Source: JAJEFO01 sp009843725
GTDB taxonomy: Bacteria > Pseudomonadota > Alphaproteobacteria > Rhodobacterales > Rhodobacteraceae
Direction of reading: 5' to 3'
NCBI GenBank assembly: GCA_965243215.1
Contig: CBDEUJ010000005.1
Coordinates: 248,001 to 312,000 of the forward strand
Length of the DNA: 64,000 nucleotides
The first letter of the stretch is position 1. Each line of letters opens with the position of its first letter. The notes beneath the pieces were generated by a model. The model worked only from the letters and a program-made list of their open reading frames with translations. It did not search any database and was not told where the DNA came from. This document shows, in pieces, positions 33,175 through 41,745 of the stretch. Both the position numbers and the translations under genes were made by a program.

Positions 33175-35522
33175 GCCGTGCCCGCAGTCCTTCCTCGTGC
33201 ACCGAATCGATGCCACGCCAGGATCGCGACGCCAGCCAGGAAGGCCGGTCCGTGAACCGCCGGATTGCCGGACATGACAAGCACGGCGAGCACAAGGCGA
33301 AGGCTCCAGTCCCATGTTGCCAGCGAGGTCCGGTCAAACCGTGCCAATGCACTGGCAAGGAGGGCAAGCGCAAGCAGCAGCCGCGCCAGAATCAGGGCCA
33401 ACGCGCCCCAGTCCACCTTGCCGTCATAGCCCGGCAGATAGCTGCCGTCGGTCGCGCTTGGATCGAGGAAGGCCGCCTCGATCAGCAGCAGTTCGGGATT
33501 GAACGCGAACACGAAAGGAATGACGAACATCACGATCCCGATCCGGACGGCCGCAAATCCGGTCTGCATGGGATCCTGCTTGGTTATCGACGCCGCGGCG
33601 AAGGCCGCCAGGGCAATGGGAGGCGTGATCGCTGATGCAACCGCAAAGTAGAAGACGAACATGTGCGCCGTGAACACCGCCATGCCCAGGCCGGACAGGA
33701 CCGGTCCCATCAGGAGGGCGACGTTCACGTAGGCTGGCACGGCGGGCATGCCCATGCCGAGCAAGACCGCCAGAACCATCGTGGCGACCAGCGCCAGGAG
33801 CTGGAAGACAAGCGATCCTCCCGCGCCCAGCCCGAGACTCTTCAGCCATCCGAGCACGTCAAGCGCGATGAACACCGGCAACCCTGTGAACTTCAGGCAG
33901 AAGTCGATGATCGTCACCGCGAGGAACATGAGATAGAGGGTGGAGATCAGGTATCCCGCATCCGCGAAGGCATCGATCAGCTTGCGGGGCCGCGCCCTCA
34001 TCTTCGGATCAAGGAACAGGAGGATCACCAGAAACGCGACCGCCCACCAGCCCGCGCTTCCTGCATCGCCGGCCGAATTCTGGACGATCTTCAGCACCCA
34101 GGGCAACGAGCTGACCTGGCATCCGGCCTCCGAGATCACGCGCTCGGCTCCGAGAAGCCAGCCTGCCAACCCGCAGCCCACTTCTTCCTTGGTCGTAAGG
34201 AGCAACACGAGGATCAAGAGGATCGGTCCGAATATCATCCAGAGATTCAGAATGTCCTGGCGATCAAGCTCCATCTCGGGGGTAAGCTGACCCAAGGCCC
34301 TGATCTTCTGCTTGCGCGCCTGAAACACCACGGCCAGGAACAGGCACAGGAAATAGGCAAGGGCCGGGATCGCGGCCGCGATGATGACCTGGCTGTACGG
34401 CACCCCGGTCAAGGCAGCCAGCACGAAGGCGGCGACGCCCATCACCGGCGGCATGATCGAGCCGCCGGAAGAGGCCGCCGCCTCCATGGCGCCGGCAAAG
34501 ACCTTCGAGAACCCGCGCTTCACCATCATCGGGATTGTCAGAACGCCCGTCGAAAGCACGTTCACGATCGGACCGCCGGTGATCGTTCCGAACATGGCCG
34601 AGGAAACGATTGCGGCATGCGCCGGGCCTCCCGCCAGATTGCGGGTCCAGCGAAACGCGAGCTTGATCAGCGACTGCCCGCCCGCCGAAGCCCCGAACAG
34701 CGATCCCAGGATCAGGTACGGGAAAATGGTGTTGAGGATGATGTCCATGAAGCGGCCCAATAAGCCGCTCCCGTTGTTGACAAGAATGTCGTGCACCTTC
34801 GGGCGGCCGTCGCTCAGCAGTCTGGGTTCGCCAGCAAGCTTGGTCATCAGGTACTTGTTGATGTCGTCCGGGCCGTGAAAGTACCAGACCATGACGGTGA
34901 GAAACGTGTACGCCGCCACTCCGAGTGCCACGAGCACCAGAGGCAAGCCCCAGACCTTGATGTTGTAGCAAAGGAAAACAAGGATCGAGAGGCCCACGAT
35001 CAGTACCAGCCAGCCGCCGGTCGTGCCGACACATTGCGGGTCCTCCACCGTCGTGGGCTCCGGCAATCCGTAGAGTTCGGCGAATTCCTTCTCCGCCTTC
35101 AGGCTTTCCGCGATCAGGCGCTCCCGCTCACCGGTGATCTGGTCGATGAGGCAGATGGCCTCGAACTCGATCAGGAAAGTCGTCGAGATCATCAGCGCAG
35201 TGACGACCAGCGCGACGTCCATGAAGAGCCCGAACCAGCGACGGTGGGGAGACTTGCCGCTCCAGTCCCGCCACATCGAATGCTTCAGCGCCACGATGAG
35301 CATCATCAACGCGAAAATGATCGGGAAGAACCATTCGCGGGGGAACTTGCGGGCCGTGATCCAGTCGAGGCCCGTCAGGCTGCGCAGACCGTCCTCAAGC
35401 CCGGGAATGCCCGGGGTGGCGTTAAGCAGCCCGGCGATGACGAACAGAACAGCCAGCACGTAAAGCAACCGCTCGGCGAAGGTTCGTGATGCCACTTCCG
35501 ATCCGGCGTTTGCGTCGGCCAT
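33171..35522 (-). CDS. TRAP transporter fused permease (TAXI type)
   Basis: A 783-aa membrane protein with about 18 hydrophobic segments, that is small (DctQ-like) and large (DctM-like) subunits fused, as in TAXI-TRAP systems. The large-subunit marks include FGASAGGQSLIKLA, GGPIVNVLSTGVLTIPMM and EAAASSGGSIMPPVMGVAAF. It imports a solute with sodium, using the binding protein encoded 117 bp upstream. The ATG at 35522 is preceded by GAGGAGGGAAGG; earlier starts are possible. Confidence 0.9.
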   Translation of the reverse strand: MADANAGSEVASRTFAERLLYVLAVLFVIAGLLNATPGIPGLEDGLRSLTGLDWITARKFPREWFFPIIFALMMLIVALKHSMWRDWSGKSPHRRWFGLFMDVALVVTALMISTTFLIEFEAICLIDQITGERERLIAESLKAEKEFAELYGLPEPTTVEDPQCVGTTGGWLVLIVGLSILVFLCYNIKVWGLPLVLVALGVAAYTFLTVMVWYFHGPDDINKYLMTKLAGEPRLLSDGRPKVHDILVNNGSGLLGRFMDIILNTIFPYLILGSLFGASAGGQSLIKLAFRWTRNLAGGPAHAAIVSSAMFGTITGGPIVNVLSTGVLTIPMMVKRGFSKVFAGAMEAAASSGGSIMPPVMGVAAFVLAALTGVPYSQVIIAAAIPALAYFLCLFLAVVFQARKQKIRALGQLTPEMELDRQDILNLWMIFGPILLILVLLLTTKEEVGCGLAGWLLGAERVISEAGCQVSSLPWVLKIVQNSAGDAGSAGWWAVAFLVILLFLDPKMRARPRKLIDAFADAGYLISTLYLMFLAVTIIDFCLKFTGLPVFIALDVLGWLKSLGLGAGGSLVFQLLALVATMVLAVLLGMGMPAVPAYVNVALLMGPVLSGLGMAVFTAHMFVFYFAVASAITPPIALAAFAAASITKQDPMQTGFAAVRIGIVMFVIPFVFAFNPELLLIEAAFLDPSATDGSYLPGYDGKVDWGALALILARLLLALALLASALARFDRTSLATWDWSLRLVLAVLVMSGNPAVHGPAFLAGVAILAWHRFGARGRTAGTA

Positions 35523-35638
35523 TGCGACCCTTCCCTCCTCGCGGGGCATGGTGCCGCCCGCCTCGGCGACACGAATGCCGGACCGTCCGCGTCCGGACGG
35601 TCCGGCCAGCATCTCACTTGGTCAAGCCGGAGGCGGCG

Positions 35639-36688
35639 TCACGGCTTGGCGCAGTCCGGCACTGTGTAGCCCGCCTCCTCCCAAGCGCGCACGGCACCAG
35701 GATGGTATTTCAGGGGCATCGCACCGCACATGCCGGTCGTGGACGTGTCCTCCATCTCGCCCAAGGAAACGTTCGGCAGGAACGGCGTCTTTGACTTGAT
35801 TGCGTCAAGGTTGTCGAGAACGGCCTTCGTCAACCGGTAGGCCGTCTCCTCGTCCATCTCCTTGCGCACGATCTCGCCGCCGACCGTGGCTATGCCGCGA
35901 AACATGCCGTCTTCCGAAATGACCGTCACGCCTTCAGCCTGCACGGCCTCGCTGAGCGGGATTTCGAGCCTGCCCGAACCGGGAGCGCTCATGTATTTCT
36001 GTGCCGCCTCACCCTCGAAGATGTCCTTCGGCATCGACCACATGGTCATGGCCCCGGCTGCCACGGCTTGTGTATGTCGGCCGTCGGGGAAACTCGACGG
36101 AAGCACGAATGCATCTGCCGAACCGTCTGTCATGGTCTTGACCGCCTGGTCCCAGTTCACCTGCACGCCGGTATAGTCCTCGCCGTCGACAAGGCCTGTC
36201 GCAATCTTGACAACGCCGCGGGCATTGGTCAGCGCCGCGCCCCGCGGCGGACCGTTGTAAATCGTCTTGCCCTCCAGGTCATCCCAGCCCTTGACGGAAG
36301 AGCTGTTGTACGCGGACAAGGTGAACGCCCCCAGCCTGTACGTGTAGAGAACGGCAAGACGGTCCACGTACTCCGCTCCGGTTTCCGCTCCGAGCTTTGC
36401 GTAAGGTCCTGCTCCCCTGGACAGCAGGAACGGCAAAATGAACGGCGTGGCCGTGATGTCCGTCTTCCCCTCCGCCACGTTTTGGACCGAGTTTGTCAGC
36501 GTCTGGCCGGTGGCCACCTGGATGTTCGCAATGCCGGCGGCCGAAGCGAACTCGCCAAGCGACAGAACGGTGTTGCCGGGCACGCCGGTGGCGTTTGCCG
36601 TTTCCGCCGTCAGGTTCTGCTGCGCAGTGGCGGCGCCCGCAAGCATTCCCGTCGCGGCCAGTGCAGCTGCAATTTTCGTGAACTTCAT
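35639..36688 (-). CDS. TAXI-family TRAP substrate-binding protein
   Basis: A 349-aa periplasmic protein with a Sec signal (MKFTKIAAALAATGMLAGAA then AQ). It has the family wording TGQTLTNSVQNVAEGKTDIT, LEGKTIYNGPPRGAA and the C-terminal CGAMPLKYHPGAVRAWEEAG. It is the first gene of the unit with the fused permease and sulfatase. The ligand cannot be read from the sequence. Confidence 0.88.
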   Translation of the reverse strand: MKFTKIAAALAATGMLAGAATAQQNLTAETANATGVPGNTVLSLGEFASAAGIANIQVATGQTLTNSVQNVAEGKTDITATPFILPFLLSRGAGPYAKLGAETGAEYVDRLAVLYTYRLGAFTLSAYNSSSVKGWDDLEGKTIYNGPPRGAALTNARGVVKIATGLVDGEDYTGVQVNWDQAVKTMTDGSADAFVLPSSFPDGRHTQAVAAGAMTMWSMPKDIFEGEAAQKYMSAPGSGRLEIPLSEAVQAEGVTVISEDGMFRGIATVGGEIVRKEMDEETAYRLTKAVLDNLDAIKSKTPFLPNVSLGEMEDTSTTGMCGAMPLKYHPGAVRAWEEAGYTVPDCAKP

Positions 36689-36709
36689 CTTGTCCTCCCA
36701 ATCAAAAGC

Positions 36710-36737
36710 TGGCCAATTCTGTACGTGGCCAGTTCTG
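36710..36737. promoter_or_regulatory. Tandem 12-bp direct repeat in divergent promoter
   Basis: TGGCCAATTCTG (36710-36721) and TGGCCAGTTCTG (36726-36737) repeat with a 16-bp period between the TRAP binding-protein gene and the ThDP gene. They might be binding sites of one regulator for both units. Confidence 0.35.
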
Positions 36738-36798
36738 GGGAGAAGAACCTACCCATCCCCATCGATCATGCAAGCGGATATTGGAGCGCCCGAGACGC

Positions 36799-38526
36799 AT
36801 GCAAGGAAGTGACGATGCGGCACGCATGACAGCCGGCGGAGCGCTGTTCGGCAAGCTGAAGGCGCTTGGCGTCAGCCACGTGTTCGCGAACTCCGGAACG
36901 GACTTCCCGCCGATCATCGAGGGACTGATCGAGGCGCGCAACAGGGGCGTCGACCTGCCACAGGCAGTGACCGTGCCTCACGAACATGTCGCGGTTGGCA
37001 TGGCGCACGGATACTACCAGATCTCGGGCCACGCCCAGGCCGTGCTGCTGCACACGAACGTCGGGCTCTCCAACGGGGCGACCGGCGCCATCAACGCCGC
37101 CTGCGACCAGGTCCCGATGTTCCTCATGTCGGGGCGGACACCGGTTATGGAAGGCGGCCGCTTCGGCGCCCGCACAGTTCCGATCGGCTGGGGGCAGGAG
37201 ATGCACGACCAGACGGCCCTCGTTCGCGAAGCCTGCAAATGGACTTACGAGCTGCGGTTCCCGGACCAGCTGTCGGACGTGCTGGACCGCGGCTGGACCA
37301 TCGCCAATTCGGTTCCCAAAGGGCCGGTCTACCTGAGCCTGCCCCGGGAGGTCCTCTGCGAACCCTGCCCGCTCGACGGACTGGACGCAGGCTCGAGCAT
37401 GGCGCCCGTCTCCGCTGCACCCGACCGCGCTGCACTGGCCACTGCGGCGACCCTCCTGGCCAGGGCCGAGCGGCCGCTTGTCATCGCTCAACGGGGAGCG
37501 GGGTCGCAAGACGCCTTCACGGCGCTCACCAGGCTTGTCGAGGATTGGGCGTTCCCGCTGTCGCACTACTGGGCCAACCAGATCGCCATTCCCATGACGA
37601 GCCCGAGCCACGTCGACTGGTCTCCGGACGCGCTTGTCCGGGAGGCCGACGTCATTCTCGTCGTCAACGCCCTTGCGCCCTGGTGGCCCGATCGCGCCTC
37701 CCCGCCGCCGACGGCCAGAATCATCCAGCTTGGCCCCGACCCGCTCTTCGCCAGATCGTCCCCCATGCGAACGTTCCGTTCGGACGTCACGCTGGCCGGA
37801 GATACGGCGACCACGCTTCTCGAACTCGTTGCCGCCACGAATGCACACGACAGGAACGAAGAGGACGTCGCCAAGCGCCGCGCCAGGATCGGCGCCCTTG
37901 CCGAGGAAAGCCGCAACGCTGTCCGAGACACGGCCCGGGCGGGAAATGGCTCGCCCATGTCGAAGGAATGGGTGAGCCACTGCCTCGGAAAGGCGGCAAA
38001 GGGCCGCAGGTCAAGCGTCTTCCATGAGCTCGGCTGTCCGTTGCCGCCCCTCGAACTGGAACATCATCTTTCCTATTTCCAGGAGCCGCATTCCGGCGGA
38101 CTCGGCTGGGGCCTGCCCGCTGCCATGGGCGCGCAGCTTGCGGACCCCGAACGACTCGTCTTCGCCACGGTCGGCGATGGCAGCTACATGTTCGCGAACC
38201 CGGTCGCGTGCCATCAGGTCTGCGAGGCGCTTGGCCTGCCCGTCGTCACCCTGGTCCTGAACAACGAGGAATGGGGTGCCGTGCGCAGTTCGGTCACGGG
38301 GCTCTACGAGGACGGGCTGGCGGCCAGATCGAACGACGTGCCCCTTACGTCGCTCAGCCCCAGCCCGGACTTTGCGGCGATAGCCGAGGCCAGCCGCGCA
38401 TATGCCGAAACGGTTGTCGACGGAAAGGAGTTGCCGGGTGCGCTTGAGCGGGCAATCAACGTCGCGACCAAGGAGCGGCGGCAGGTCCTGCTGAACATCG
38501 CGATCAGGAAGTCCGGCCTGCGCTGA
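36799..38526 (+). CDS. Thiamine-diphosphate-dependent enzyme (acetolactate synthase/decarboxylase-like)
   Basis: A 575-aa protein of the POX/ALS family. The N-terminal Pyr domain has the activating Glu62 (VPHEHVAVGMAHGY); the C-terminal PP domain has GDGSYMFANP (459-468) and the Mg/ThDP end LNN (487-489). The middle domain is a non-FAD linker type. It is close to uncharacterised ThDP enzymes next to TRAP systems rather than to IlvB. Decarboxylation or ligation of a 2-oxo acid is expected. It could handle a sulfo-oxoacid such as sulfopyruvate, but that is inference. ATG at 36799 is chosen (GGAG upstream). Confidence 0.8.
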   Translation: MQGSDDAARMTAGGALFGKLKALGVSHVFANSGTDFPPIIEGLIEARNRGVDLPQAVTVPHEHVAVGMAHGYYQISGHAQAVLLHTNVGLSNGATGAINAACDQVPMFLMSGRTPVMEGGRFGARTVPIGWGQEMHDQTALVREACKWTYELRFPDQLSDVLDRGWTIANSVPKGPVYLSLPREVLCEPCPLDGLDAGSSMAPVSAAPDRAALATAATLLARAERPLVIAQRGAGSQDAFTALTRLVEDWAFPLSHYWANQIAIPMTSPSHVDWSPDALVREADVILVVNALAPWWPDRASPPPTARIIQLGPDPLFARSSPMRTFRSDVTLAGDTATTLLELVAATNAHDRNEEDVAKRRARIGALAEESRNAVRDTARAGNGSPMSKEWVSHCLGKAAKGRRSSVFHELGCPLPPLELEHHLSYFQEPHSGGLGWGLPAAMGAQLADPERLVFATVGDGSYMFANPVACHQVCEALGLPVVTLVLNNEEWGAVRSSVTGLYEDGLAARSNDVPLTSLSPSPDFAAIAEASRAYAETVVDGKELPGALERAINVATKERRQVLLNIAIRKSGLR

Positions 38527-38564
38527 ACCGGGGCATCGTGCGCGTTCACGACATCCGCGTCTCG

Positions 38565-39449
38565 TCAGGAATCGCCGCGCGTTTCAACAAACCCGTAGAA
38601 GGCGGCGGCCGTGTCCCCGAAGACCGCCAGGTGCGCCTCACCGGGCACCAGAGTCTCGTACGCTTCAACGATTGCACCGTAGACCGAATACAGGCTGTCC
38701 ACCGGGAAGTTCGATCCGAACATGCATCTCGTCATTCCGAATTGCCCCAGGCAGGCCTCGACGACGGGCCGCACGCTGTCCCTCGTCCAGTCATGCTCGA
38801 ACATGCCAAGCCCCGAGAGCTTGACCGAGACCTGCGAAAGCCCGCTCAGCCGCCCGAGGTCCCTCGCCCAAGCCTTGAGGCCGTCCGGGGACCGGTCATG
38901 CGGCGACCCTGCATGGCAAAGCGCAACGCGAGTTCCGGGAACGTCCGACAGCACGTCCGCCATGGCGCCGTAGAGTTCGGGGACAATTTGCAGGTCAAAG
39001 CTCAATCCTCTCCGCCCGACTTCGCGCAGGCCCTCGACGAAGCGCGGGTCGTCCAGCAGATCGTTCGTGCCCGTCGCCCTGTCCTCTTCCGGTGCGCGGC
39101 CCACGATCTGCCGCACGCCGCGCACGGTCGGGAGTTCCTGCATCCTGTCCAGTTCCTCCCCGAGCCGTTCCGAGGCGAGATCGGCAAAGACGACCTGCGC
39201 CATGGACCATTCCGGATTTGCATCCGCCACGTCCTGAACCCACAACGCCTCCGCGAACGCGTCCTCGGCGCCCACCTGGATGTGGACAGACGCCTCGAAC
39301 CCGCGTGCAGCGGCACGGAATTCCTCAAGAAGGTAGTTCCGCTGGATTGGTCCCGGATCGCCGAAGAACCGCCTGACGCCCCTGGCCATCAGCCACGGGT
39401 AATGCACGGCGGAAAGGTCCCAGAGATGGTGATGCGCATCAATTCTCAT
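38565..39449 (-). CDS. Amidohydrolase 2 family metal-dependent hydrolase
   Basis: A 294-aa TIM-barrel hydrolase. The HxH motif MRIDAHHHLWDL, ALCHAGSP and FGSNFPVD are the metal and acid residues of the family that includes 2-pyrone-4,6-dicarboxylate hydrolase and L-fuconolactonase. GGAGG precedes the ATG. Its start overlaps the stop of the SnoaL-like gene 39446-40459, so both are coupled. A lactone or ring-opening step is plausible. Confidence 0.85.
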   Translation of the reverse strand: MRIDAHHHLWDLSAVHYPWLMARGVRRFFGDPGPIQRNYLLEEFRAAARGFEASVHIQVGAEDAFAEALWVQDVADANPEWSMAQVVFADLASERLGEELDRMQELPTVRGVRQIVGRAPEEDRATGTNDLLDDPRFVEGLREVGRRGLSFDLQIVPELYGAMADVLSDVPGTRVALCHAGSPHDRSPDGLKAWARDLGRLSGLSQVSVKLSGLGMFEHDWTRDSVRPVVEACLGQFGMTRCMFGSNFPVDSLYSVYGAIVEAYETLVPGEAHLAVFGDTAAAFYGFVETRGDS

Positions 39450-40459
39450 GTTGCATCCTCCGGGAGCGTGTCGACGCCCTGCGTCTTCCAGAAATGCGGC
39501 AGGTCTATGAAGATCCAGTTCTCCGCAAGCAGGCCGCCCTCGCGGCGGTAGATGTCGATCACGCGAAACTCGCCCGTTCGGCCGGTCGGCGCATGCCCCA
39601 TGAATTCGCCGGTGAGGCACGCCGTGAAGTTGGGCCAGCCGAAGAAGCCGCCATAGCGCCCTTCGGCAAGGCGCGCGATGTGGCCGGTTCGCGTCCGGTT
39701 GCCGAAAGCGGCCCGAAACGGCCCGGCATGCTGCTTCGCGTATCGTTCGATCGTGTAGCTCGCCCCGATGCCGGTTGGCCCCCACCAGAGCATGTCATCG
39801 TGCCATGTCCGCTCGAGCTCCTCCTCCAGCGGCAGACCCAGATCCCAGTTGCCGAGATCGGCTACCATGGCGTTGATCAGGCTGAGCGTCCGGGCGCCTT
39901 CGGCTTCGGGCTGGGGATCCAGGAGCAGCCCGTCATGGGTCAGCGGTCCCGGCTGCACGAGATGCTGCGCCGTCGCGTCCGGAAACGGGTTCTGACCCGC
40001 CTGCGCCATGAGATGCGGGATGTCGAAATACATCGCGGTCTCCGCGATCCTGTCGCCTTCCACTCGATGAAAGGTGCAGTAGCGCAGCATCACGATCTTC
40101 CCGGACGGTCGAATGCCCAGCCAGGGCTCGTCGAAGAGGCCGAGCAGATGCCCCATCGAAACCACCCAAACGGACTTGAACCCGTCGACTTCGTTCAGGC
40201 CGGCAAAGAAGACGTCCTCACGCCGCTGAAGTCCGGAAAGCGATCGCTTCAACGGCTTCCAGAACCGGTCGGACACGTCCCGGACATCGTCCAGGACGCC
40301 GAACGGATGATATCCGCGCCACAGGAAGCCGGAACCGGAGAACTCCTCGATCACCCCAGTGACCCCGTCGCCTGCCACCCGGTCAAGGGCCGCATGAAAC
40401 GCCCGAACGACGCTCTTTTGCCTCTGAAAGCCGCCCACGTCTGCTACCCGCACGTTCAT
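39446..40459 (-). CDS. SnoaL/NTF2-like protein with two domains (copy 1)
   Basis: A 337-aa protein with two NTF2-like cone domains. The second has the signature MLWWGPTGIGASYTIERY and KQHAGPFRAAFGN, also in copy 2. NTF2-like proteins act as small-molecule isomerases, hydratases, cyclases or simply bind. The ATG is 4 bp from an operator palindrome, and the gene is divergent from the ABC ATPase. It is fused to the amidohydrolase gene by an ATGA overlap. Confidence 0.75.
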   Translation of the reverse strand: MNVRVADVGGFQRQKSVVRAFHAALDRVAGDGVTGVIEEFSGSGFLWRGYHPFGVLDDVRDVSDRFWKPLKRSLSGLQRREDVFFAGLNEVDGFKSVWVVSMGHLLGLFDEPWLGIRPSGKIVMLRYCTFHRVEGDRIAETAMYFDIPHLMAQAGQNPFPDATAQHLVQPGPLTHDGLLLDPQPEAEGARTLSLINAMVADLGNWDLGLPLEEELERTWHDDMLWWGPTGIGASYTIERYAKQHAGPFRAAFGNRTRTGHIARLAEGRYGGFFGWPNFTACLTGEFMGHAPTGRTGEFRVIDIYRREGGLLAENWIFIDLPHFWKTQGVDTLPEDAT

Positions 40460-40462
40460 CGT

Positions 40463-40534
40463 TCGCAATCGCCTGCAACAAAGACCTTGCTTGCAATCGC
40501 CGCGCGAGTCTACAGTGATTGCAAGCGTATGCAA
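40463..40534. promoter_or_regulatory. LacI-type operator palindromes in divergent promoter
   Basis: TTGCA-AGCGTA-TGCAA (40519-40534) is a perfect palindrome with a CG centre, the LacI-family style. TCGCA-ATCGCC-TGCAA (40463-40478) is the same with one base off. A TTGCAATCGCC half-site lies between, at about 40491. They lie in the 102 bp between the divergent genes and probably bind the LacI-type protein encoded at 44096-45121. Confidence 0.6.
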
Positions 40535-40561
40535 ACGCGGGATTTGGGGGGGGAGGTTTCA

Positions 40562-41611
40562 TTGGCCGAGATTCAATTGAATGGTGTCTCGAAGCGCTGG
40601 GGGTCGTTTGTCGGGGTCGACAACTTCAACCTGACCATTCCGGATCGCGAGTTCCTGGTGCTGCTTGGTCCGTCGGGCTGCGGCAAGACGACAACGATGC
40701 GGATGATCGCGGGACTGGAGGACCCGACCGAGGGAGACATTCTGATCGACGGCAAGGTCGTCAACGATCTCGAGCCCAAGGACCGGGACGTGGCCATGGT
40801 GTTCCAGAGCTACGCCCTCTACCCGAACATGAACGTGTACGAGAACATCCGTTTCCCGCTCAAGGTCAGGGGAACGGATCCCGGCGGCCACGAGGACAAG
40901 GTCATGCGCGCCAGCGCGATGGTGGAGCTTGACGAGTTCCTGCATCGCAAGCCGGCGGAACTCTCCGGCGGCCAGCGCCAGCGCGTGGCGCTGGCCCGCG
41001 CCATCGTGCGCGAACCCAACGTGTTCCTGATGGACGAACCGCTGTCGAACCTCGACGCCAAGCTCAGGGTGTCAACCCGTGCCCAGATCAAGAATCTCAG
41101 CCACGAGCTTGCGGTGACCACGATCTACGTCACCCATGACCAGATCGAGGCAATGACGCTTGCCGACCGCGTGGTTGTGATGGAGCGCGGCGTGGTTCAG
41201 CAGGTGGGATCGCCGACCGAAATCTATGACTTCCCGGCAAACACCTTCGTGGCAGGCTTCATCGGCAATCCGGCCATGAACCTGATCGACGGCATCGTCG
41301 AGGGTGGCATCTTCCGCACCGAGCGCACCGAAATCGTCGGACTCGACGCGCCTGACGGCGAGGTGACGCTCGGATTCCGCGCGGAGGACGCCGAGGTCTC
41401 GACGGAGGGCGGGCAGATCACCGCACCCATCTACACGCTTGAACTCCTCGGAGACGCGGCAATGGCCAGCCTGCGCATCGGCGGAACGCTCGTCAGCGCC
41501 AGGACGGACAAGGCCTTCCGGGCCGAGATCGGGGACACCGTCTCGATCCGGATAGAGAGTTCGCATTGCCACCTGTTTGACAGCGAGACGGGTGCGCGCA
41601 TCGAAGGCTGA
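40562..41611 (+). CDS. ABC transporter ATPase, UgpC/MsmK type, no permease nearby
   Basis: A 349-aa carbohydrate-type ATPase: Walker A GPSGCGKTT (36-44), signature LSGGQ (134-138), Walker B VFLMDEP (154-160), switch His192, then a TOBE domain (about 240-349). Such ATPases energise sugar or polyol importers. No permease or binding protein of ABC type lies in the window, so it must serve one elsewhere. TTG start after GGGGGAGG; it lies next to the LacI-type operators. Confidence 0.9.
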   Translation: MAEIQLNGVSKRWGSFVGVDNFNLTIPDREFLVLLGPSGCGKTTTMRMIAGLEDPTEGDILIDGKVVNDLEPKDRDVAMVFQSYALYPNMNVYENIRFPLKVRGTDPGGHEDKVMRASAMVELDEFLHRKPAELSGGQRQRVALARAIVREPNVFLMDEPLSNLDAKLRVSTRAQIKNLSHELAVTTIYVTHDQIEAMTLADRVVVMERGVVQQVGSPTEIYDFPANTFVAGFIGNPAMNLIDGIVEGGIFRTERTEIVGLDAPDGEVTLGFRAEDAEVSTEGGQITAPIYTLELLGDAAMASLRIGGTLVSARTDKAFRAEIGDTVSIRIESSHCHLFDSETGARIEG

Positions 41612-41745
41612 CCAGCGTGCCTTCGGGCCGCAATGGCCAGGAGGGTTCGCGAGCGGATGCGTCGCTGCGATGCGCATCCTCCAGACGAAATTCTGAGGCA
41701 ACCCGCGAAGGGCGCCAATCCCCAGGGTGCCGCAAGGGAGACAAC

